Shown: positions 5,791 through 14,752, counted from the first letter of the stretch. The stretch is 15,155 nt of DNA from Deltaproteobacteria bacterium (GCA_023230665.1 JALNWY010000065.1:1-15155); one strand, 5' to 3'. Numbers and translations: made by a program. Notes: a model not told the origin generated them from the sequence alone.

Positions 5791-7119
5791 ATGCGCAGAG
5801 TCTTTCTGAGTTTTCTGGGACGTGGTTCAAAAAATAAAGGATACAGGTATGACAAAACTCGGTATGAGCTGAATGGGAAAATATCTGCAGAAACCGAATT
5901 TGTTCAGGTTGCTGAGCTACAACTCCTCGGCGACATTTTTGACCAGATTTTAATTGTGGCGACAAGACAATCGTTTGACGAACATTATGTATCCTTGACG
6001 GAACAGGCCATAAAACTGGCAGGAACCAATGATGGACATTTCAGGGAGATAATTATTGAAGAAGACATGAAAGACGAAGGGCAATGGAAGTGGTTTGAAA
6101 AAATATTCTCGGCCATTGAAGAGGGGGATCGCCTAACCGTTGACCTAACCCACGGGTATCGCTCTGTTCCTATTGTTTTTTCCACTGCTCTGAATTTTCT
6201 TCAAAAGACAAAGGGAATAACACTGGAACATGTTTTTTACGGTGCGTTCGAACAAAATCGCAACGAAGCGCCGGTAGTTGATATGCGGAGCTTTTTTGAT
6301 ATTAATCTCTGGGCCGACGCTGTCACCAGGCTGACGGAAGAGGCGGATGCCCAAAAAATCACCGAAGCGGCACAACTCAGCCATTCATCGCAACTTCCCG
6401 AATTCAATGATGATTCTCTGATTAAATCCTTCGAAGACATTACCGATAGAATCCGCAACGTTGATGTCGATAATATCGCAAAAACGGCTCATAACGTTAC
6501 GAAACATATTCGGAGAGTGCAAAAGAAGGCGTCTGCCTCCGGGAAGATATTGCTCCAACTGGCGGAGAAAAAATTCTCTCCTTTAGCGCTGCCTGAAGAT
6601 AACAACAAGCTGTACGAAAATGACTACTTCGGCAACCAGATTCAAATCATCAAGGTGCTCATTGAGCATGATTTGTATATGCAGGCTTTTACTGCAATGC
6701 GGGAGTTTCTTGTTTCAGTTGGCGAGCGTCATGCAAAAAAACAGATCGAAATTCTTATCGAAGGGGAATGGAAAGATATTAGCAACAAGAAGAAGAAAAC
6801 ACGCAGAAATGATTCCCGCCGATATGCTGATAAACTAATCGGGGCCTTCTCAACAAACGAGAAGGATTGGAATTTTTCTGACCTACGAGACGAAGGTGGT
6901 AAGAAATTTCTTGCTGTCATGGAGCCTTTTCTGAAAAGCGCTAATCATGCTGAACTAATTGAAAAAATGAAAAATTTGTGTATCGAGCTGAGGGATTATC
7001 GCAATGGTTTTGATCATGCCTGGACTGGGAAGGGAGGAATGAAAGAAGACATAAAGGAAAAAGCGGCTGATTTTTTCCGTCAGTTGGAAGAAATATTACC
7101 CTTGATCGAACGACTATGA
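5791..7119 (+). CDS. csx1: Csx1-family CARF-HEPN ribonuclease (cyclic oligoadenylate-activated)
   Basis: 442 aa. Residues 1-~170 form a CARF sensor: VFLSFLGRG at the start, FDQILIVATRQSFDE, and the typical DLTHGYRSVP loop (118-127). A helical linker follows, then a C-terminal HEPN domain with RNGFDH (R404 and H409, an RX4H motif), so the RNase looks active. It matches the TM1812/Csx2-like branch of the family. On binding cyclic oligoadenylate made by Cas10, such dimers cut RNA non-specifically in the cytoplasm. A strong AAGGAG (5778-5783) sits 7 nt before the ATG. The stop overlaps the cas6 start by four bases (ATGA 7116-7119), so the two are probably translationally coupled. Base composition is visibly more AT-rich than the flanking genes, hinting at separate acquisition. 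Confidence 0.87.
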   Translation: MRRVFLSFLGRGSKNKGYRYDKTRYELNGKISAETEFVQVAELQLLGDIFDQILIVATRQSFDEHYVSLTEQAIKLAGTNDGHFREIIIEEDMKDEGQWKWFEKIFSAIEEGDRLTVDLTHGYRSVPIVFSTALNFLQKTKGITLEHVFYGAFEQNRNEAPVVDMRSFFDINLWADAVTRLTEEADAQKITEAAQLSHSSQLPEFNDDSLIKSFEDITDRIRNVDVDNIAKTAHNVTKHIRRVQKKASASGKILLQLAEKKFSPLALPEDNNKLYENDYFGNQIQIIKVLIEHDLYMQAFTAMREFLVSVGERHAKKQIEILIEGEWKDISNKKKKTRRNDSRRYADKLIGAFSTNEKDWNFSDLRDEGGKKFLAVMEPFLKSANHAELIEKMKNLCIELRDYRNGFDHAWTGKGGMKEDIKEKAADFFRQLEEILPLIERL

Positions 7120-8060
7120 GCATTGTCACAGCATCTCTCACCTTCCACTGCACTTTCATGACCGATGCCCGGCTGCCGGATTACCTGGGTTCGGCCCTGC
7201 GGGGCGGGCTGGGCTGGGCGCTGAAGAAGACGAGCTGCGCCCTCCGGACCCGGCAATGCAGGGACTGCATCCTCCGTCAACAATGCGTGTATGCCTGGAT
7301 CTTCGAAACCGAGCGATACGAGGACTGCAACGGCCGCACGGTCAACGCCCGGCCCCATCCCTTCATTATCCAGCCCGGCGAGGGGACCGCCGGTGAACGA
7401 AGGGTCGGCGACCAGTTCGACTTTTCCATGCTCCTCATCGATCGGGCCGTCGACTACTTGCCACACATCGTCTATTCCCTGCAACAGGTGGGAAAGACCG
7501 GCGTGGGCGGCGGCAATCGTTCCGGCCTGGGCAGGTTCCGCCTGGATCGGGTGACGGCTGGGCAGGATACGTTGTTTGAAGCTGCGGGAGGAGTACTGCA
7601 CAAGCCGGATAAACCCGAACGGCTTGCCCTCGAAGCCGAAGCAGCCATCCCGGTCCGGGGAATCGGAGTCCATCTGCTTACGCCGCTGCGGGTCAAGATG
7701 GGCAACGAACTACATGACGACCTGCCGTTCCACGTCCTGGTCCGCGCCGGACTCCGGCGTATGGCCGCCCTGGAGCAAGCGTACGGCGACGGCGAGCCGG
7801 ATCTGGACTACCGCGGCCTCATCAGCCGGGCCGAACAGGTTGAGACGGTTGCATCCTCGCTGCGATGGCAGGAAATGCTTCGATACAGCAACCGCCAGCG
7901 GCAGAAGATATCCCTGAGCGGATTGACCGGGACGATCCGCTACCGTGGCAACCTGGCCGATTTCCTGCCCGTGCTGGCCTACTGTGAAAAGGTGCATGTC
8001 GGCAAGCAGACAGTCTTCGGTTTGGGGCGGATTTCAGTCAAGTCCTGCGATCCGGGATGA
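7116..8060 (+). CDS. cas6: Cas6 crRNA-processing endoribonuclease
   Basis: 314 aa RAMP-fold protein of the Cas6 type found with type III systems. The N-terminal LGSALRGGLGWALKK is followed by a four-cysteine pattern (C41, C48, C51, C57) typical of this Cas6 branch. A glycine-rich segment, GVGGGNRSGLGRF (129-141), and a final GKQTVFGLGRISV complete the RAMP features. It should cut precursor transcripts 8 nt upstream of each spacer; the array repeat has a CCCC/GGGG stem followed by exactly 8 nt, which fits. The general-base residue cannot be assigned from sequence alone. It overlaps csx1 by four bases and precedes cas10 by about 100 bases, so it is probably co-transcribed. Confidence 0.85.
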   Translation: MSIVTASLTFHCTFMTDARLPDYLGSALRGGLGWALKKTSCALRTRQCRDCILRQQCVYAWIFETERYEDCNGRTVNARPHPFIIQPGEGTAGERRVGDQFDFSMLLIDRAVDYLPHIVYSLQQVGKTGVGGGNRSGLGRFRLDRVTAGQDTLFEAAGGVLHKPDKPERLALEAEAAIPVRGIGVHLLTPLRVKMGNELHDDLPFHVLVRAGLRRMAALEQAYGDGEPDLDYRGLISRAEQVETVASSLRWQEMLRYSNRQRQKISLSGLTGTIRYRGNLADFLPVLAYCEKVHVGKQTVFGLGRISVKSCDPG

Positions 8061-8161
8061 GAAGCCCCTGTTCGTGCTAAAAAAATACCCGACAAAGTGA
8101 AAATGAAATGAAAATGACCGTAAAGGTAAACAAGGAATAAAAAACGGCACTGGAGAAACAG

Positions 8162-10765
8162 ATGAATGAGACAGTATTGAAAATCGCCTTGGCCGGCTTG
8201 CTGCATGATGTTGGGAAGTTCGCTCAGGGAGGCCTCGAGGTGTCTAAGGACTATCTGGTCAGTAATGCCGGCCTGTATCAACCCTTCAGGGACGGGCACC
8301 ACAGCCATATTCATGCGGTGTACACTGCGGCCTTTATCGAACAGATGGCGGACAAACTTCCGGAGAAATTCAACCGGGGAGGATGGGGAGAAGGCGACAG
8401 CTTTGTTAATCTCGCCGCCGGACACCATAAGCCAGAAACGCCCATGCAGTGGATCATAGCCATCGCGGATCGCATTTCCAGTGGTCTTGATCGTGCCACC
8501 TTCGAACAAGGTGAGGCAATAGCCTTTAAGGATTATCAGCGGACACGTCTTTTGCCTGTCATGGAGGCGCTTGGTCCCAGGAGAATTACAAAATTCAAAA
8601 GTGGTAAGGATTTCAAGTACAGATATCCCCTGGCACCTCGATCAGCTCAGGCAATTTTTCCGCGCAAGAAGGAAGAGTTTACTCAAGAGCAGGCTGATCA
8701 GGAATATTTGGAACATTTTAACGGTTTCATTAAGCACCTTGCCAACCTCCAACATAGGCAAGAATCCATTGCTCTCTGGGCGGAACACTTCGATTCTCTG
8801 TATATGACTTACACTGCGGCTATTCCTGCAGCGCGGGTGGGTGACGTCATTCATGACGTCTCGCTTTACGACCATTCGCGTACAACCGCCGCCATCGCCG
8901 CAGCACTTTATCGTTTTCACACTGGGACCGACACGCTGAACGATGGCAGTATAAGAAATGGAGAGCAGGAAAAACTACTGCTGATCAGCGGTGACTTTTA
9001 TGGAATCCAGGATTTCATTTTCAGTGAAGGCGGCGAGACGCGGAAATTTCGCTCCAAACTGCTTCGGGGCCGTTCTTTCTCGGTCTCTCTTTTCAGCGAA
9101 CTGGCAGCAGATATGGTTTGCCGTAAACTCGGCCTCCCGTTTCTATCGGTGGTGATGAACGCCGCCGGCAAGTTTCATCTTATCGGACCAAATCTTCCTG
9201 ATACCATGGATACCGTCAGAGCTGTGGAAACAGAAATCAACGACTGGCTCTTCACTGCAACCTACGGGCAGAGCAGTCTCGGCATAAGCTTCACTCCTGC
9301 TTCCACGGTTGAATTGCATTCCGGGCGTTTTGCAGACCTGTGGCAACGGCATCTCGTGAATATAGAGATTCGTAAGAGCTGTAAAGTCGATTTGAACAGG
9401 CACGGCGGGGCGGTGCCCATGGAGAATTATCTTGATCTGTTCATTAACGACCGGAAACAGGTTCGACGTCCTTTATGTCCCCTTTGCGGTAAACGTCCAT
9501 CCGATGTCGCGGTGGAAAATGACACTGTCTTCATGCCGGATTCGTCGTCGAGCTGCAAGTTATGCCGGGACCATGTCTTCCTCGGCACGAATCTCGTCAA
9601 AAAAAACATGGTTGCCGTTTTTGGAGGAGATATTGACAAAGGCAGGTTCGATAACCGTCTTGGGCTGCCCATTTTCGGTGAATATCAGGTAGCTTTCTGC
9701 AGCAATGCCATGCAGAAAGAGGCTGAGTCAGGCTCGCTGTTGAAGCTCTGGCAGGTAAAGGCCGACGAAGACGGAACCATCCCTTCAGAGGTGACAGCGC
9801 GGCTCATCAACGGTCATGTGCCCCTGTACAGGGAAAAGGATAATCAGGACAACTGCCTGTTGGAAAGCGCCCGATCCGAGGAAAAAGTTTACGATCTCAT
9901 TGAACAGATCAGGGAAGATGTCCCGAAGACCTTCTCCCATATCGCCATTAAAGCCCGCCGATTGGACGATAACGGAAGATGTCGTGGTATCGAGGCGCTT
10001 GGTGTTTTGGAAGCCGATGTGGACAATCTCGGAATGCTGTTCGGTTGTGGCCTGCCCCGGCAGCGCTTCACCATTTCCCGGCTGGCCACTCTGAGCCGGC
10101 AGATCAACGATTTTTTTGTCCTGTATTTGCCGCATTTGCTTGCAACGGATGAGACGTATTACGATGTTTACACCGTATTTGCCGGCGGTGACGACCTTTT
10201 CCTTATCGGTCCTTGGAACCGGATGGCCCATCTGGCCCGTCAACTGAACCAGCGTTTCAATGAATATGTATGCGCCAACAGTGAAATAACCTTTTCAGCC
10301 GGTATTACAGTGCACAAGCCCCACACTCCGGTGGACAAGCTGGCAGAGGCTGCGGAGGATGCTTTGAAATCTTCCAAGACCGCCGGTCGTGACCGGGTGA
10401 CCATGTTTGGCGAAACCGTGTCCTGGGATGACTTCCAGGTTTTGTTGGATGTTCAGCGGCATATGGAAGAGTGGCTTGCGAAAAAATATATCAGCGACGC
10501 AATGTTTTACAGGTTAAACCATTTTGTCGACATGGCGGAGCTGGAAAAGATTGTTCTGGAAAGCGAGGAAGTCAGTCTTGCAGATATGGAAAGCCTTAAA
10601 TGGCGAGCCCTTTTCAAATATAACCTTGTGCGCAATGTGGATCGCAGACAGGAAAACAGGGAAAAAGTATTGAAGGAAATGGGGATCATGGCCGTCTGGC
10701 TCGATCAATATCGCGGAGCAGTGCGTATCCCGCTCTGGCACGTTTTGTACGAAAAACGCAAATAA
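8162..10765 (+). CDS. cas10: Cas10/Csm1, large subunit of the type III-A complex with HD nuclease and cyclase motifs
   Basis: 867 aa. The N-terminal HD domain has LLHDVGKF (H15-D16) and later histidines, so ssDNA nuclease activity is plausible. The first palm domain is marked by GIQDFIF and the GRSFSVSLFSEL helix. A zinc-binding element has CPLC (439-442) and CKLC (465-468). The second palm domain keeps GGDD at 675-678 (VFAGGDDLFLIG), so it should convert ATP into cyclic oligoadenylates when target RNA is bound. A helical C-terminal domain follows. GGAGA at 8152-8156 precedes the ATG, and csm2 follows after 23 nt. The intact cyclase fits the presence of csx1 and csx20. No truncation is seen. 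Confidence 0.93.
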   Translation: MNETVLKIALAGLLHDVGKFAQGGLEVSKDYLVSNAGLYQPFRDGHHSHIHAVYTAAFIEQMADKLPEKFNRGGWGEGDSFVNLAAGHHKPETPMQWIIAIADRISSGLDRATFEQGEAIAFKDYQRTRLLPVMEALGPRRITKFKSGKDFKYRYPLAPRSAQAIFPRKKEEFTQEQADQEYLEHFNGFIKHLANLQHRQESIALWAEHFDSLYMTYTAAIPAARVGDVIHDVSLYDHSRTTAAIAAALYRFHTGTDTLNDGSIRNGEQEKLLLISGDFYGIQDFIFSEGGETRKFRSKLLRGRSFSVSLFSELAADMVCRKLGLPFLSVVMNAAGKFHLIGPNLPDTMDTVRAVETEINDWLFTATYGQSSLGISFTPASTVELHSGRFADLWQRHLVNIEIRKSCKVDLNRHGGAVPMENYLDLFINDRKQVRRPLCPLCGKRPSDVAVENDTVFMPDSSSSCKLCRDHVFLGTNLVKKNMVAVFGGDIDKGRFDNRLGLPIFGEYQVAFCSNAMQKEAESGSLLKLWQVKADEDGTIPSEVTARLINGHVPLYREKDNQDNCLLESARSEEKVYDLIEQIREDVPKTFSHIAIKARRLDDNGRCRGIEALGVLEADVDNLGMLFGCGLPRQRFTISRLATLSRQINDFFVLYLPHLLATDETYYDVYTVFAGGDDLFLIGPWNRMAHLARQLNQRFNEYVCANSEITFSAGITVHKPHTPVDKLAEAAEDALKSSKTAGRDRVTMFGETVSWDDFQVLLDVQRHMEEWLAKKYISDAMFYRLNHFVDMAELEKIVLESEEVSLADMESLKWRALFKYNLVRNVDRRQENREKVLKEMGIMAVWLDQYRGAVRIPLWHVLYEKRK

Positions 10766-10788
10766 GCGAACATCAACGGAGGAAGGCA

Positions 10789-11178
10789 ATGGCATCAATT
10801 AATTTGTGGAAAGACAAGGCTAACAGGAAACTCGAACCGACCTTGTTTTCTTTGACAGCGGAAGAACTGGCCAAAGGGATTGGTGGTGAGGGCAGAAACA
10901 TAAATAAAAGTACCCAGCTTCGCCGCTATTACGACGAAGTTGTCCGGCTTGCTACCCAGGCGAAGGCCAGTGGGGCGGATATGGATCTCATACTGCCCCA
11001 GGTCCACATGCTGGTTGCAAAAGTTGCCTATGCCCGAGGCCGCAACCTGGTCGGCGATTCTTTTGTGGAATTGATGAAAAGCGGCATCAGCCAGGTGAAC
11101 GACAAGGAGGATCTTCAGGTTTTCGCCAATTTTCTTGAATCGTTCATGGGTTTTTACAAGGTCCATGGCCCGAAGTAA
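10789..11178 (+). CDS. csm2: Csm2, small subunit of the type III-A complex
   Basis: 129 aa, all-helical, normal length for Csm2. Recognised by the N-terminal SLTAEELAKGIG segment, the conserved INKSTQLRRYYDEV helix and the C-terminal FANFLESFMGFYK. Several copies line the belly of the Csm complex and help hold crRNA and target RNA. GGAGG (10778-10782) lies 6 nt before the ATG. Its position between cas10 and csm3 is the standard order and identifies the locus as III-A rather than III-B. Confidence 0.88.
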   Translation: MASINLWKDKANRKLEPTLFSLTAEELAKGIGGEGRNINKSTQLRRYYDEVVRLATQAKASGADMDLILPQVHMLVAKVAYARGRNLVGDSFVELMKSGISQVNDKEDLQVFANFLESFMGFYKVHGPK

Positions 11179-11214
11179 CAGCAGCTTTTTTTGTAACATA
11201 AATGTTTTTTGGAA

Positions 11215-11220
11215 AAGGAG
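11215..11220 (+). promoter_or_regulatory. Ribosome binding site deciding the csm3 start
   Basis: AAGGAG is 6 nt before ATG 11227. An in-frame TTG at 11209 lies upstream of this site, so the ATG is the real start. Confidence 0.7.
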
Positions 11221-11226
11221 ACGATC

Positions 11227-11928
11227 ATGAAACTTGTCAATATGACCACCATCACAGGTAGAGTCAGGCTGGAAAGCGGCCTCCATATTGGCGCCGGTGA
11301 CACCGAACTGCGCATCGGCGGCACCGACAATCCGGTGATCAAGCACCCCCATACCGGTGAACCGTACATCCCGGGCTCTTCCATCAAGGGGAAAATTCGT
11401 GCCCTGCTCGAAATGAAGACCGGACTGCTGGCTGTAACAGGAAATGGGAAACCATTGGGTACCGGGATTCTGAAAAAGAACCTGACAGAAGATCAACGCA
11501 AAGAGGCAATCAATATCCTGAAACTCTTCGGAGTGAGCGGCGCGGACGATCAAGAGACCCAGCAGATCGGTCCATCCCGTGCCTCTTTTGCCGATTGCCC
11601 TTTGAACGAGGCCAGCCGGGACGCGGTCATGACAGGCAATTGGTCCTTTTTCGAGGTGAAATCCGAGAATTCCATCGATCGTATCCGCGGGGTGGCAGAG
11701 AACACTCGCTTTACGGAAAGAGTTGTTGCCGGTCTTGCCTTTGACTTTTCGGTCGCTCTCAAGAAGATGGAAGGTGATGAAGATCTGCGTGTCCTTCTGT
11801 TGCAGGGGATGAAACTCCTGGAGCACGACGCCCTGGGTGGGAGTGGCAGCCGCGGTTACGGCCGGGTGCGCTTTGAATTGGACGATGCAGCACTGCAACA
11901 GCAGTTCAACGCTCTGCAACTCTTCTGA
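11227..11928 (+). CDS. csm3: Csm3, backbone subunit and target-RNA cleaving RAMP protein
   Basis: 233 aa RAMP protein. SGLHIGAGDTELRIGGTDNP includes D34, which aligns with the catalytic aspartate of characterised Csm3 proteins, so crRNA-guided target RNA cutting at 6-nt intervals is expected. YIPGSSIKGKIR (47-58) and GGSGSRGYGRVRF near the C-terminus are the classic Csm3/RAMP glycine-rich motifs. Multiple copies form the filament that holds the crRNA. The next gene, csm4, begins 12 nt after its stop. Confidence 0.92.
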   Translation: MKLVNMTTITGRVRLESGLHIGAGDTELRIGGTDNPVIKHPHTGEPYIPGSSIKGKIRALLEMKTGLLAVTGNGKPLGTGILKKNLTEDQRKEAINILKLFGVSGADDQETQQIGPSRASFADCPLNEASRDAVMTGNWSFFEVKSENSIDRIRGVAENTRFTERVVAGLAFDFSVALKKMEGDEDLRVLLLQGMKLLEHDALGGSGSRGYGRVRFELDDAALQQQFNALQLF

Positions 11929-11940
11929 CAAGGAGGCGTC

Positions 11941-13005
11941 ATGCGCATTTACGCCATTACCATCAGACCGTCTTCGCCTTTCGGCACCCCGCTCAAGGGT
12001 GATACCATCTTCGGCCATTTCTGTTGGCAGGCGGTTGAGAGCGATGACATTCTGATCGGTGGTATCGATAGGTGGATTGGCTGTTACGATGAACGGCCAT
12101 TCTCTGTTTTTTCCAGCGCCTGGCCCAGAATAGGGGCTGGTGAGGAGACTTTTGCCATTCGGCGGCCGGATTTGCCGCTGTCGATGCTTGAAGATCCTTA
12201 CCTGGCCTCTGATTGCGAAGCAAGACTGAAAAACCGCAAACAGGAAAAAGCAAGGAAGTGGTTGCTGGTCGGCGAAAATTTCCAGGTAAGGTTGCAAAGG
12301 GAAAACATGCTGAATGACCAGGATCTCTATGACCGGTTGACGGCTGACCTGCCGGCTGTCGAGAAAAAGAGGCTGCGCCAGGCGCCGGATCGCCACAAGC
12401 GGCCGGTCAGCAGCGCCGAACAACAGCACAACACCATCAATCGATTGACCATGACAACTGGCAAAGGGGAGTTTGCGCCCTATAGCATGGACAACAGCCA
12501 TTACCTGCCTGGACTTGAACTGGTTGTCCTCGCCGCTCTGGACGAAGAAGCATGCGGTCCGGACGGCCTTCGGAAAGCTTTTTCCCGGATTGGCGAATGG
12601 GGATTCGGGCGAGATGCCAGCACGGGACTTGGTCGTTTTGCCGTGATCAGAGTTGAAGAAATAGAAATTCCAGCGTATGGGAAGGATAGCGATGCATGTC
12701 TCGCTATTGGGCCGTGTGTTCCCGAACAAAATTTCTGGAGAGAAATGTATTTTACCCCTTTCATTCGCTTCGGAAGGCACGGCGCTCGTATGCTTCATAC
12801 AGGCAGGCCTTTCAAAAACCCGGTGGTTATGGCTGACGAGGGTGGAGTTTTCGTACCTCCCGCTGGAAAATTCCCGAAAAAACCGTATATCGGCCGCGCC
12901 GTGCGCCATATTTCCAAAGCCCAGGCCGAAGCTGTCTGTCAGGGATATTCCCTGTATCTTCCCATGCGGCTGCCGGACCTGAAGGAAGGAGGGGAACATG
13001 TCTGA
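11941..13005 (+). CDS. csm4: Csm4, RAMP subunit capping the crRNA 5' end
   Basis: 354 aa, in the normal range. The TPLKGDTIFGHFCW motif near residue 20 and the central glycine-rich GEWGFGRDASTGLGRF stretch are typical of Csm4/Cmr3-like RAMP proteins. Csm4 binds Cas10 and the 5' tag of the crRNA. A strong AAGGAGG (11930-11936) sits 4 nt before the ATG. The stop overlaps the csm5 start by eight bases. Confidence 0.85.
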   Translation: MRIYAITIRPSSPFGTPLKGDTIFGHFCWQAVESDDILIGGIDRWIGCYDERPFSVFSSAWPRIGAGEETFAIRRPDLPLSMLEDPYLASDCEARLKNRKQEKARKWLLVGENFQVRLQRENMLNDQDLYDRLTADLPAVEKKRLRQAPDRHKRPVSSAEQQHNTINRLTMTTGKGEFAPYSMDNSHYLPGLELVVLAALDEEACGPDGLRKAFSRIGEWGFGRDASTGLGRFAVIRVEEIEIPAYGKDSDACLAIGPCVPEQNFWREMYFTPFIRFGRHGARMLHTGRPFKNPVVMADEGGVFVPPAGKFPKKPYIGRAVRHISKAQAEAVCQGYSLYLPMRLPDLKEGGEHV

Positions 13006-14542
13006 TCAGATAATCCATTTTCGTCTCACCACGATTTCACCGCTGCATATCGGCTGCGACGAGGTGTTCGAGCCTACCTCTTTTGTCATCGATGAAAAGG
13101 CGGAAGAATTGATCAGCTTCGAGACGACGTCGTTTCTCGAACAGCTTGATTCCGACGCGCTCCAGCAGTTTTCTGCCATTTGCCAAAAGGGGACGATAGT
13201 TTCTCTACTTGAACTGCTCAAATTCATGCGCTCCCAGGCGGACCTGGTAGATGGTCAGAGAATTAAGGTAACGACCTCGTTCGTCGAACATTACGAAAAT
13301 ACTCTCGGCCTTTCCCAGAATGAAAGGATCGTCCGTCAGGAACTTAATAACTTCAAAATCAACCGTACAGCTTTTGATCCGCTCACCGAAAACGCTTATA
13401 TTCCGGGTTCCGCGATCAAGGGCGCGATCCGCACGGCAGTGCTCAATCTGCGCAACAACGGCAGACGGGAACCAACCTTTCAGGGAAGAAGCGCAGGCAG
13501 GGAATCGCAGGAGCACATCCTTGGCTTCAATTTTCACCATCTTGAGTCGGACCCTTTCCGCCTTCTCAAAGTGTCAGATTTTTTTCCAGTCAACGATGCG
13601 GCGAGGGCGATCAGTTATGCTGTGGATCGCAAGAAAAGGCCAAGCGAGAGGGAATCCCAGGCCCCTTACCAGATTCTCGAAACCGTGGAGCCTGGTGCAG
13701 TCTTTGTGGGCACAATTTCACTCCTTTCTCTCCCCGGTCACGATGCCGGTATTCGCAATTCGCTTACTATGGACGAAATTGTCGAGGCAGTTCGCACTTT
13801 TTATGGTGCTGAAAAACTTCGCGAAGATAAGGAATTAGAGAAAATCGGGGTGGCCCCCGCTGGCTCCCTTGCAGACGGTCATGCGCTTCCCTTGCGTATA
13901 GGCCGGCACAGTGGGGCAGAGTGTGTGACGATCAGCGGTCGTCGCCGAATCAAGATCATGCAGGGTAGAAACAATCCTTCCAAATATCTTGACCACGCCA
14001 CCACCGTCTGGCTTGCTGCCGACTCCAAGAAGCCGAACACCACCCAGGGTATGCAACCATTTGGATGGATCGGCATGAAACCCCTGTCCAACGACGAGGG
14101 CTTAAGTTTGAAGGGTCAGGCGGAGGAGCAAAAATTTGCGGCACTGATGGCGATGCGGGGGAAGGTTGACGCCCGCAAGCAGCGGGAGGCTGAAATTCGG
14201 CAAAGAGCCGAAGCCGAGAGACGGGAGGCGGAAGAAAATGCTGCACATCTTGCTGCTGAGGCGGCCGAAAGAGAAGCGTCCCTAGAACGGGAGCGACAGG
14301 CCATGGCCGCGATGAGTGAAGCGGAGAAGCTTGCTCATGTTGTGACCAAGGAGGACACCACAGAGAACGAAATTGTGGAAATATACAACAAACTCGTTTC
14401 GTTTGAGCCTGAAGACCAAAAAATCATTGCTGCCGCTTTAAAAAAATGTTGGCTATCTGCCGGCAAATGGTCGAAGAAGCAATGCTCAAAGAAACAATGG
14501 GAAAAGGTCCAGAAGGTTAAAACAATTCTGGGGGAAGCTTGA
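12998..14542 (+). CDS. csm5: Csm5, RAMP subunit at the crRNA 3' end, with C-terminal coiled-coil extension
   Basis: 514 aa, longer than the roughly 350-400 aa usual for Csm5. The RAMP core includes FRLTTISPLHIGCDEVFEPT, the AYIPGSAIKGAIRTAVLN motif (133-150) and the usual end of the core, PFGWIGM (354-360). Csm5 caps the 3' side of the crRNA and aids its maturation. After residue ~375 comes an Ala/Glu/Arg-rich heptad-like coiled coil (to ~435), then a compact basic, helical tail containing KKCWLSAGKWSKKQ. Charged extensions occur on some RAMP proteins, so this is not unique, but it could be a docking surface. A strong AAGGAGGGG lies just before the ATG. It is the last Csm gene. Confidence 0.87.
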   Translation: MSDQIIHFRLTTISPLHIGCDEVFEPTSFVIDEKAEELISFETTSFLEQLDSDALQQFSAICQKGTIVSLLELLKFMRSQADLVDGQRIKVTTSFVEHYENTLGLSQNERIVRQELNNFKINRTAFDPLTENAYIPGSAIKGAIRTAVLNLRNNGRREPTFQGRSAGRESQEHILGFNFHHLESDPFRLLKVSDFFPVNDAARAISYAVDRKKRPSERESQAPYQILETVEPGAVFVGTISLLSLPGHDAGIRNSLTMDEIVEAVRTFYGAEKLREDKELEKIGVAPAGSLADGHALPLRIGRHSGAECVTISGRRRIKIMQGRNNPSKYLDHATTVWLAADSKKPNTTQGMQPFGWIGMKPLSNDEGLSLKGQAEEQKFAALMAMRGKVDARKQREAEIRQRAEAERREAEENAAHLAAEAAEREASLERERQAMAAMSEAEKLAHVVTKEDTTENEIVEIYNKLVSFEPEDQKIIAAALKKCWLSAGKWSKKQCSKKQWEKVQKVKTILGEA

Positions 14543-14752
14543 ATCATTTTCCATGGCGTTGTCAAAGCAGAGAATACTCTGATTGTCTTTGACAACGTCA
14601 TGAATTATTGGATTAAGGACGCGGTAGACTCTCGCTTTTTCCATAACGCTCTTGGTTATTTTTCTGACACCTATAATCAGGACAAACCATTGTATCCCAT
14701 GACTTTTAAGGTTGTTTTTTTCAATAATGATATTCAACAGTATCTGGTTTAA
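14543..14752 (+). other. Open frame continuing in phase after the csm5 TGA, possible decayed coding sequence
   Basis: In the csm5 reading frame the 69 codons after TGA 14540-14542 are free of stops up to TAA 14750-14752. The translation looks fairly protein-like (for example NALGYFSDTYNQDKPLYPMT). It has no ribosome binding site; an internal ATG at 14600 would give 50 aa. It may be a remnant of a longer csm5 tail or of another gene, or chance. No family recognised. Confidence 0.25.
14552..14602. other. Long stem-loop just after csm5
   Basis: Bases 14552-14567 pair with 14587-14602 as a 16-bp stem with one G-U pair. Inside, CAGAG (14568-14572) pairs with CTCTG (14577-14581) around an AATA loop, leaving a 5-nt bulge. 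It starts nine bases after the csm5 stop. No T run follows, so it is not a canonical intrinsic terminator, though it could slow transcription, protect the 3' end of the operon mRNA or be a remnant of a mobile element. Confidence 0.5.

Noticed and set aside
10795..12999. 734-aa open frame on the minus strand
   Set aside because: It lies antisense to csm2, csm3 and csm4, which are clearly real; a shadow of their codon pattern with no recognisable motif.
10789..14542. A Cas7-11/Craspase-type effector
   Set aside because: The backbone genes are separate Csm2-Csm5 with a Cas10, not a single fused Cas7-11 protein, and no caspase-like CHAT protease is present.
14486..14737. 83-aa open frame on the minus strand after csm5
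   Set aside because: It overlaps the csm5 3' end and the hairpin, has no ribosome binding site and no recognisable family.
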